Source: Ramlibacter sp.
GTDB taxonomy: Bacteria > Pseudomonadota > Gammaproteobacteria > Burkholderiales > Burkholderiaceae_C
Length of the DNA stretch: 64,000 bases
Assembly: GCA_019635415.1 (NCBI GenBank)
Contig: JAHBZN010000001.1
Coordinates: 62,001-126,000 of the forward strand
Reading direction: 5' to 3'
Both the position numbers and the translations under genes were made by a program. Below, one piece after another: positions 58,353-64,000 of the stretch. The number at the start of each line of letters is the position of its first letter. Position 1 is the stretch's first letter. The notes under the pieces were generated by a model. That model was not told where the DNA came from. It searched no databases and worked only from the letters and a program-made list of their open reading frames with translations.

Positions 58353-59081
58353 ATGAAGGCCCTGGTTGCTGGCGGCAAGCTGGTGCGGGTGGTGTTGCAC
58401 GCCCTGCGCGGCTGGCTGACCATCGCACTGGTGTTTCCCCGATTGGCCCAGGACGAGAGAGATGTTCGCGTGCAGGCCTGGGCGGCCCGCATGCTGTCAG
58501 TGCTGGGGGTCGAGTTGCGGGTGGTCGGCGAGCCTCCAGTCGCAGGGCCGGTGTTGCTGGTGGCCAATCACATTTCGTGGTTGGACATTCTGGTGATGCA
58601 TGCGGCACGCCATTGCCGGTTTGTTTCAAAGTCCGATGTGCGCCATTGGCCGCTCATTGGTACCTTGGCCACGGGGGCTGGCACGCTCTACATTGAGCGT
58701 GCGTCCAGGCGAGACGCCATGCGCGTTGTCCATGTCATGGCCACCAGCCTGCAGGCTGGCGATATCCTGGCGATCTTCCCCGAGGGGACGACCAGCGATG
58801 GTGTCAGCCTGTTGCCGTTCCATGCGAACCTGATTCAGGCCGCCATTTCAGCCGGCGCTCCCGCTCTGCCTGTAGGGCTCAAATTTGTGGATGGAAGTGG
58901 CCAGGCCAGCCTGGCGCCTTGCTATATCGGAGACGACACGCTGGTGGGCTCGATATGGCGGACGCTGACCACGCCCGGTATTGTTGCGGTGGTTCACTAT
59001 GGGCACCCGGAGGGTGCCGCGGATCGCGACCGGCGCCAATGGGCAGCGGACTTGCGTGCCCGTGTCATCGACCTGAGATGA
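58353..59081 (+). CDS. plsC: 1-acyl-sn-glycerol-3-phosphate acyltransferase (PlsC family)
   Basis: 242 residues. Acyltransferase motif I NHISWLDILVMHA (HX4D variant NHxSWLD), motif II-like GTLYIERASRRDAM and motif III FPEGTTSDGVSLLPF. One hydrophobic N-terminal segment. Starts at the base after the pyrC' stop, so it belongs to the pyr message. Makes phosphatidic acid from lysophosphatidic acid; a specialised substrate cannot be excluded. Confidence 0.86.
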   Translation: MKALVAGGKLVRVVLHALRGWLTIALVFPRLAQDERDVRVQAWAARMLSVLGVELRVVGEPPVAGPVLLVANHISWLDILVMHAARHCRFVSKSDVRHWPLIGTLATGAGTLYIERASRRDAMRVVHVMATSLQAGDILAIFPEGTTSDGVSLLPFHANLIQAAISAGAPALPVGLKFVDGSGQASLAPCYIGDDTLVGSIWRTLTTPGIVAVVHYGHPEGAADRDRRQWAADLRARVIDLR

Positions 59082-59111
59082 TGGTGATGGCCAATCCGTG
59101 AAAATCCAGCA

Positions 59112-60941
59112 ATGAAGATCCTTTCCGCAGGCTCGGTCGACGACGGGAAGAGCACCCTGCTGGGGCGTCTCGTCCACGACCTCGGTGCGATGCCTGCGGA
59201 TGTGGTGGACAGGCTCCGCACCGAAAGCCGGGCAGGTGGCGGCGGCGAGCTGGATTATTCGCTCGTGTTTGATGGACTGATCGACGAAAAGGCGCAAGGC
59301 ATCACCATTGACATCGCCTGGCGATACCTCTGGGTTGAAGGTGAGCCCCTGGTGCTCGCGGACTGCCCCGGCCATGTGCAGTACACTAGGAACATGGTGT
59401 CCGCGGCATCCCAGTGCGCGGCAGGCATCTTGCTGGTCGATGCGTCGCGCGGTCTCACGGAGCAAACCTGGCGGCATCTTTATCTGTGCAGTCTGTTGCG
59501 GCTTGGCCACCTGTTCATAGCGGTCAACAAGATCGACCTGATTGACCAGCCAGAAGCCGCGTTCCGGCGGATTGAGCATGAAATTCAGTCACGCATCGAA
59601 ACGCTGCCCCATGGATTCGATTCCGTGACCTTCGCGCCCACATCGGGTACGCAGGGGATCAACGTGATTGCCGCTTCAACGCTCACGCCCTGGTACTCCG
59701 GCCTTTCACTCTATCAATGGATCCAGTTGCGGATGCGGAGGGTGGACGCAGATCCGGGTTCACCCGCGGCACTGATCTTTCCGATCCAGCGGGCCAACCG
59801 CCCGTCGGCGCGGTGGCGCAGTTACGATGGCACCGTGGCGGCAGGGGTGGCCAGGGCGGGCCAGGCCGTGCAGGTTTTGCCGGGTCAACGGGTGACCCGA
59901 ATCGAGTCCATCCACACGATGGACGCCGAACTGCCTTCCGCCGCTGAGGGCCGTGCAGTGTCACTCGTGCTGGCGGACGAAATGGATTTGAGTCGGGGCG
60001 ATGTGTTGGTGTCCGGCGGCCCGCTGGGGCTTCTTGTCGCCAGTGACTTTGTCGAGGCACTTCTCGTGTGGATCGGTGAAGAGCCTGCAGTTCTGAGTAC
60101 CCGATATCTCCTGCGACTGGGCTGCGCCACGACGCCCGCCACACTGACCAAGGTGCTTGCCAACGTGGATTGGGCCTCGCTGTGCGAGGCGCCCGGGGGG
60201 GGTGTTTCGACCAATGCCGTGTCCCGCGTTGAAATTCTGATGGATCGGCCCGTGGCCTTGACCCGCTATGCAGCGCACAGGGAGTTGGGCGGTTTCATGC
60301 TGGTCGATCCGGTGTCCAACGAAACGGTCGCTGCGGGCGTGGTGACGCACCCGGAGCCGCGCAAGTTGTTCTGGCACGAAGCCACGGTGACTCCATCGTT
60401 GCGCATGGCCCGTCTGCGGCAGAGGCCGGTGACAGTCTGGCTGACTGGCTTGAGTGGCGCCGGCAAGTCCACCCTTGCCAACGCGGTCGAGGCGGCCTTA
60501 CAAGCCTTGGGACATGCGACGTACTTGCTGGATGGAGACAACCTGCGGCACGGGCTTTGCCGTGACCTGGGGTTCTCCGAGGCCGATCGCGCTGAAAACG
60601 TCCGGCGCGCGGGGGAGGTCGCGCGGCTGATGACCGATGCGGGCCTGATTGTGCTGGCGTGTTTCATTTCGCCAAGTCGCCGTGAACGCCAGGCGGTGCG
60701 TGACCGCTTCAAGACGTCCGAGTTCAGGGAGGTTCACGTGAACACCCCTTTGACCGTTTGCGAGCAGCGCGATCCCAAGGGTCTGTATCGCCTCGCCCGT
60801 ACGGGCGCACTGGAGAACTTCACGGGTATTTCGGCGCCATACGAGGCGCCCATCGAGGCTGACCTGGTGATCGATACGTCCAGGCAGTCGCTGGACGACA
60901 GCGTTCGCCAGGTTTTGGCGATGATTGCCGGGCTCCAATGA
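59112..60941 (+). CDS. cysNC: Bifunctional sulfate adenylyltransferase subunit 1 / adenylylsulfate kinase (CysNC)
   Basis: 609 residues. Residues 1-410 form an EF-Tu-like GTPase: P-loop GSVDDGKST (7-15), switch [26 protein letters not shown] (84-95), NKID (139-142). From about 440 an APS kinase domain begins (GLSGAGKST at 446-454), with [15 protein letters not shown] and [16 protein letters not shown]. Together with CysD it makes APS and then PAPS. The N-terminus is very short (only six residues before the P-loop). Starts 30 bases after plsC and overlaps cysD by four bases. Confidence 0.88.
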   Translation: MKILSAGSVDDGKSTLLGRLVHDLGAMPADVVDRLRTESRAGGGGELDYSLVFDGLIDEKAQGITIDIAWRYLWVEGEPLVLADCPGHVQYTRNMVSAASQCAAGILLVDASRGLTEQTWRHLYLCSLLRLGHLFIAVNKIDLIDQPEAAFRRIEHEIQSRIETLPHGFDSVTFAPTSGTQGINVIAASTLTPWYSGLSLYQWIQLRMRRVDADPGSPAALIFPIQRANRPSARWRSYDGTVAAGVARAGQAVQVLPGQRVTRIESIHTMDAELPSAAEGRAVSLVLADEMDLSRGDVLVSGGPLGLLVASDFVEALLVWIGEEPAVLSTRYLLRLGCATTPATLTKVLANVDWASLCEAPGGGVSTNAVSRVEILMDRPVALTRYAAHRELGGFMLVDPVSNETVAAGVVTHPEPRKLFWHEATVTPSLRMARLRQRPVTVWLTGLSGAGKSTLANAVEAALQALGHATYLLDGDNLRHGLCRDLGFSEADRAENVRRAGEVARLMTDAGLIVLACFISPSRRERQAVRDRFKTSEFREVHVNTPLTVCEQRDPKGLYRLARTGALENFTGISAPYEAPIEADLVIDTSRQSLDDSVRQVLAMIAGLQ

Positions 60942-61831
60942 ACCCCATCGATGCACTGGAAGCTGAAGCCATTCACGTATTGCGTGAGTCCGTCGTGCAG
61001 TTCGCCCGGCCCGTATTGGCCTACTCAATTGGCAAGGATTCGACGGCCTTGCTGCATCTGGCTCGAAAGGCGTTCTCGCCCGGGCGGCTTCCTTTTCCCG
61101 TGCTTCACATCGACACAGGCTGGAAGTTCTCGGAAATGCTGGAGTTCAGGGATCGGGAGGCAAAGCGTTTGTCGCTGGATCTACGGGTCCACACACATGC
61201 CCAAGGCCAGGCTGACGGCATTAATCCGTTTGATCACGGCAGCAAGCGATACACCCACGTCATGAAGACACTGGCACTTCGGCAGGCGCTGGAAGCGGGT
61301 GGCTTTGACGCGCTCATCGGAGGTGGTCGGCGCGATGAGGAGGCTTCGCGCTCCAAGGAAAGGGTGTTTTCCCTCCGCGATCGGCATCATGGCTGGGATC
61401 CTCGGCACCAACGCCCTGAGTTGTGGCGCCTTTTCAACGGCTGTTTGGGACCCGGCGAGACCATGCGGGTCTTCCCTTTGAGCAACTGGACCGAAATCGA
61501 CGTCTGGCGTTATCTCCGGCGTGAAGCCGTGGCCGTGGTCCCTTTGTATTTTGCAAAGGAGCGCCCCGTGGTTTGGCGTGACGGTTCCTGGATCATGCGG
61601 GACGACCAACGCATGGTGCTGCGCCGAGGCGAATCAGTCCAGATGAAATCAGTCCGATTCCGCACCCTGGGTTGCTACCCGCTGACTGGGGCTGTTGAAT
61701 CGCGAGCAGCCACTATCTCAGCCGTGATCGACGAATTGATGGCATCCCGGTACTCCGAGCGTCAGGGTCGGTTGATCGATGCCGACGAAGCGGGTGCCAT
61801 GGAAAAGAAAAAACGTGAAGGCTATTTCTGA
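60938..61831 (+). CDS. cysD: Sulfate adenylyltransferase subunit 2
   Basis: 297 residues with all CysD signatures: PP-loop [73 protein letters not shown] and the C-terminal [21 protein letters not shown] in its conserved positions. Makes adenylyl sulfate from ATP and sulfate with CysN. The order cysNC-cysD is the reverse of the usual assimilatory cysDN. Confidence 0.9.
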   Translation: MNPIDALEAEAIHVLRESVVQFARPVLAYSIGKDSTALLHLARKAFSPGRLPFPVLHIDTGWKFSEMLEFRDREAKRLSLDLRVHTHAQGQADGINPFDHGSKRYTHVMKTLALRQALEAGGFDALIGGGRRDEEASRSKERVFSLRDRHHGWDPRHQRPELWRLFNGCLGPGETMRVFPLSNWTEIDVWRYLRREAVAVVPLYFAKERPVVWRDGSWIMRDDQRMVLRRGESVQMKSVRFRTLGCYPLTGAVESRAATISAVIDELMASRYSERQGRLIDADEAGAMEKKKREGYF

Positions 61832-61850
61832 CCCCAGCACCACGGAAGGC

Positions 61851-62165
61851 TCAACTCAGGATCGCTTCATAGATGGGGCCGGTAGGGTGCGCTGAGGCCG
61901 AGGCAACAGAATGCCGGGCAATCGGCACGAGCATCAAAAGATGGGAGCCGAGTTTGGGGTGGTCGAGTTGATAGCTGTCCTGCATCAACTGAGGTGTGTC
62001 GGGCCCTGAAAAAATCAGGGACAGCGGCGTCCGAAATTCGGGCGGCAGACCGCGACGGGGTCGTTCCACCGCCTCGATCAACACGAGCTGGAGTGGCCCA
62101 CTGAGGGTTTGTGCCGTGAAAGAGGTCCCCACCAGCGGAGAAAAATCCTGAAATGAAAGATGCAT
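61851..62165 (-). CDS. Small protein of unknown function (DUF6916-like)
   Basis: 104 residues, beginning MHLSFQDFSPLVGTSFTAQT, with RRGLPPEFRTPLSLIFSGPD and LMLVPIARH; a small predominantly beta soluble protein. The pattern (LVGTxF..., FSLxFxGP, QxxYxLxHPxLG, LFLVPI) resembles the DUF6916 family, remembered and not searched. Convergent with cysD (19 bases between stops) and divergent from the GNAT gene across an 85-base AT-rich spacer. Probably part of the accessory cluster. Confidence 0.6.
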   Translation of the reverse strand: MHLSFQDFSPLVGTSFTAQTLSGPLQLVLIEAVERPRRGLPPEFRTPLSLIFSGPDTPQLMQDSYQLDHPKLGSHLLMLVPIARHSVASASAHPTGPIYEAILS

Positions 62166-62250
62166 GGTGAACGCTTCTGATTTTTGATATCTTTGACGAT
62201 ACTATCCAAAAGCAGGCCATCATGAATGAAGCCTGATTCAGGGAGATGTT

Positions 62251-62730
62251 GTGCTTCGATTGCCGCCGCCTTTTGTTTTGCGCAGCCCTGACGGCGGCGA
62301 TGCCGATTTTTTGGTGGCACTGTTTTCTGACAGCCGGCCTGACCTCCATGTTCCGGGTATGGATCCCGTGGCGCTGGGCCAGTTGATACAGATGCAGTAT
62401 CGAGTCCAGCAGGTGGGATTCAGCCATCATTTTCCCCAGGCGCAGTCTTTCCTCATTGGCTTGGATCAGCGATGGGTTGGGCGCGTGGTCATCGATGAAG
62501 GGGACACAGATCTCCGTTTGGTGGATCTTGCAGTATTGACGGCGGAGCGCCGCAAGGGCGTAGCGAGCGCCATTCTGAGCGCTATGCAGCAGAGCGCGAG
62601 TGAAAGGGGCAAATCCGTTAGCCTCGCGGTCAGCAAATTCAACCCTGGGGCAATCGCCCTGTACCTGTCCCACGGATTTTCGGTCTCCAGCGAAGACGAG
62701 ATGTTCATGCAGATGGTCTGGGGCGAATGA
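62251..62730 (+). CDS. GNAT family N-acetyltransferase
   Basis: 159 residues from GTG 62251, with GGGAG upstream. GNAT fold: LRSPDGGDADFLVALF, DLAVLTAERRKGVASAILSAMQ (acetyl-CoA pyrophosphate loop RRKGVA), and NPGAIALYLSHGFSVSSEDEMF. First gene of a three-gene run with overlapping or nearly abutting ends. The substrate is unknown; context suggests modification of a small molecule or protein made by the cluster. Confidence 0.82.
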   Translation: MLRLPPPFVLRSPDGGDADFLVALFSDSRPDLHVPGMDPVALGQLIQMQYRVQQVGFSHHFPQAQSFLIGLDQRWVGRVVIDEGDTDLRLVDLAVLTAERRKGVASAILSAMQQSASERGKSVSLAVSKFNPGAIALYLSHGFSVSSEDEMFMQMVWGE

Positions 62731-63449
62731 TGCAAGTGGTCAATCCCACCCGGTATCTCCAATTGCCCATGTCATTTGATGTTGAGAGGCTTCAGGCTGA
62801 CTTGGCGTCCATTGAGCAATCGGAGTGGATCGCCCATTTCAACACCCGGGCGTATGAGAACAGCTGGAGCTGCATTCCTCTTCGATCGGTGGGCGGCCGG
62901 ATCGACAACATCCTTCCTCTTGACGGGGCCGCATTTGAAGACACGGTCATACTCGAGCGTTGTCCGTATTTCAGGCAGGTTATCGATGGCTTTCAATGCG
63001 AAAAGACTTCCATACGTCTTATGTCGCTGGAGGCGGGGGGAATCATCCGGGAACACCGTGATGACGGAGCCTCACTGGAAGACGGGGTCACCCGGCTTCA
63101 TGTTCCGATTGTGACGTTTCCTGAGGTGGTGTTCCGCATTGATGGCGAAGAAGTGCATTTTTCTGCGGGCGCCACCTGGTATCTCAACGCCAGTTGCCTT
63201 CATGCCGTAGAGAACCGTGGTCCGGCCGCGAGAATCCATCTGATGATCGATTGCATCAGTAACGAGTGGCTGGAGTCGATCTTCAGGTCCGCCGGATGGG
63301 TCGCCCGCGAAGCTTCGAAATACGGAGACCCGATGATTCGTGACGACAACGTCGATGAGGTCATTGCTTCTCTGAGAATGGTCGGGAGTGTTGCCGCACA
63401 TCGCATGGCGGACTCCCTGCAGGCGATGGCTGATGTGGGCGCCTACTGA
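62727..63449 (+). CDS. Aspartyl/asparaginyl beta-hydroxylase-like dioxygenase
   Basis: 240 residues. Cupin-type 2-oxoglutarate/Fe(II) dioxygenase of the Asp/Asn beta-hydroxylase family: IIREHRDDGASL (HxD iron-site start), LHVPIVTFPEVVFRIDG, GATWYLNASCLHAVENRGPAARIHLMIDC with the second His and the Arg for 2-oxoglutarate. A C-terminal helical extension of about 60 residues follows. The ATG overlaps the GNAT stop (ATGATG). Hydroxylates an acyl or peptide side chain in relatives; target unknown. Confidence 0.83.
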   Translation: MMQVVNPTRYLQLPMSFDVERLQADLASIEQSEWIAHFNTRAYENSWSCIPLRSVGGRIDNILPLDGAAFEDTVILERCPYFRQVIDGFQCEKTSIRLMSLEAGGIIREHRDDGASLEDGVTRLHVPIVTFPEVVFRIDGEEVHFSAGATWYLNASCLHAVENRGPAARIHLMIDCISNEWLESIFRSAGWVAREASKYGDPMIRDDNVDEVIASLRMVGSVAAHRMADSLQAMADVGAY

Positions 63450-63455
63450 TCCGGT

Positions 63456-64000
63456 ATGCGTCTGACGGCAGAGGAAAACTCCCTGATCAGGGGCCTGAAG
63501 GTCGCGCGCGAGGAGTTGCCTACGCTGGCCCACTGGTATCCCATGGTCGTCAGCGACGACCCCTTGGGCGTCTGGTGGCGACACCTCGGTTCAGCCCCGC
63601 TGACAGACGCATTTTTCAAGGACAGCTTCCTGGACCAGGCCTCAGCGGATCGCCGCGTCTGCCAGACCCCGCTGAATCAATTGGGCGATTGGCCTGACAG
63701 CGTGCCCCCAACGGCATTCATTTTTCACGTCTCACGTTGCGGGTCCACGCTCCTGACTCAAATGCTGGCAACGCTTTCGCGGTGCATTGTCCTGTCGGAA
63801 CCTCCGGTGCTGGATTCCCTGTTCCGGCTGATCGATCAGGAAGCCGGCCGTCTGGATGCGTCGACGGTTCTACGCCAGGTCATTGCCGCCTTGGGGCAGC
63901 GACGCTCCGGCGACGAGCAACACTTGTTCATCAAGCTGGACAGTTGGCATGTTCCTTGGATACCGCTGCTTCGTGCCGCATTCCCCAAGGCTTTGTTCCT
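63456..64000 (+). CDS. Sulfotransferase family protein (3' end outside window)
   Basis: About 181 residues visible from ATG 63456. A PAPS-binding 5'-phosphosulfate loop is seen at about 88-101 (FIFHVSRCGSTLLT), with the downstream LSEPPVLDSLFRL stretch and FIKLDSWHVPWIPLLRAAFP typical of sulfotransferases that begin with a helical leader. It starts six bases after the hydroxylase stop, so it is in the same operon, and the cysNC/cysD genes just upstream make the PAPS it would use. Frame remains open to the edge. Confidence 0.75.
   Translation, partial: MRLTAEENSLIRGLKVAREELPTLAHWYPMVVSDDPLGVWWRHLGSAPLTDAFFKDSFLDQASADRRVCQTPLNQLGDWPDSVPPTAFIFHVSRCGSTLLTQMLATLSRCIVLSEPPVLDSLFRLIDQEAGRLDASTVLRQVIAALGQRRSGDEQHLFIKLDSWHVPWIPLLRAAFPKALF

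Overview
The window is about 64 kb of high-GC chromosome from a betaproteobacterium. The gene content and order (nrdA-nrdB-histone-like gene near ampD/pilRS, dusB-fis-purH, hemL-thiD-rubredoxin-pilGHIJ-chpA, yqgE-yqgF-pyrR-pyrB-pyrC'-plsC) and a family of 43-nt repeats point to Burkholderiales, most likely Comamonadaceae; genus cannot be told from the sequence alone. There is no integrase, transposase, phage module or CRISPR array. Most of the window is core housekeeping sequence.

Layout. 1-2.7 kb: the end of an Mla/MCE-type lipid transport operon plus a small HEXXH protein. 2.8-8.0 kb: DbpA helicase, an isochorismatase-fold hydrolase divergent from a GlxA-type regulator, a TSUP permease and a CitE-like lyase. 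8.0-18.0 kb (minus strand): histone H1-like protein, class Ia ribonucleotide reductase behind a tandem NrdR-box promoter, AmpD, PilR/PilS, and a cytochrome-c-assembly-like membrane protein. 18-21.4 kb: Ffh, MiaB and a Met(CAU) tRNA. 21.4-24.7 kb: a von Willebrand factor A lipoprotein divergent from an ECF sigma factor and a probable membrane anti-sigma factor. 24.7-28.2 kb: phenylacetate genes (enoyl-CoA hydratase, PaaG, PaaI, PaaK) around a 32-bp palindromic operator. 28.2-38.8 kb: DUF3108 protein, M61 peptidase, DsbC, a UbiH-type hydroxylase, MOSC protein, a GGDEF-like receptor with a degenerate active site, YchF, YqaA, DusB-Fis. 38.8-42.9 kb: PurH, HemL, ThiD, and a rubredoxin of 57 residues. 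43.0-52.9 kb: the twitching chemosensory set PilG-PilH-PilI-PilJ-ChpA. 52.9-59.1 kb: photolyase, YqgE, YqgF, then PyrR, PyrB, a metal-ligand-less dihydroorotase homologue and PlsC.

The last 5 kb (59.1 kb to the edge) looks accessory. CysNC and CysD (making PAPS) sit directly behind the pyr/plsC operon. After a small convergent gene of unknown function comes a tightly packed GNAT - Asp/Asn beta-hydroxylase-like - sulfotransferase operon that runs off the window. Together they look like a cofactor-supply plus hydroxylation/sulfation system with an unknown substrate; this is the most promising candidate for something undescribed.

The second notable feature is a family of six 43-nt repeats. Four lie at gene ends; two of these supply the stop codon of the flanking minus-strand gene (hemL, phrB) at the same repeat position. 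The other two lie inside coding sequences, in the same reading frame, and that frame is open in all six copies.
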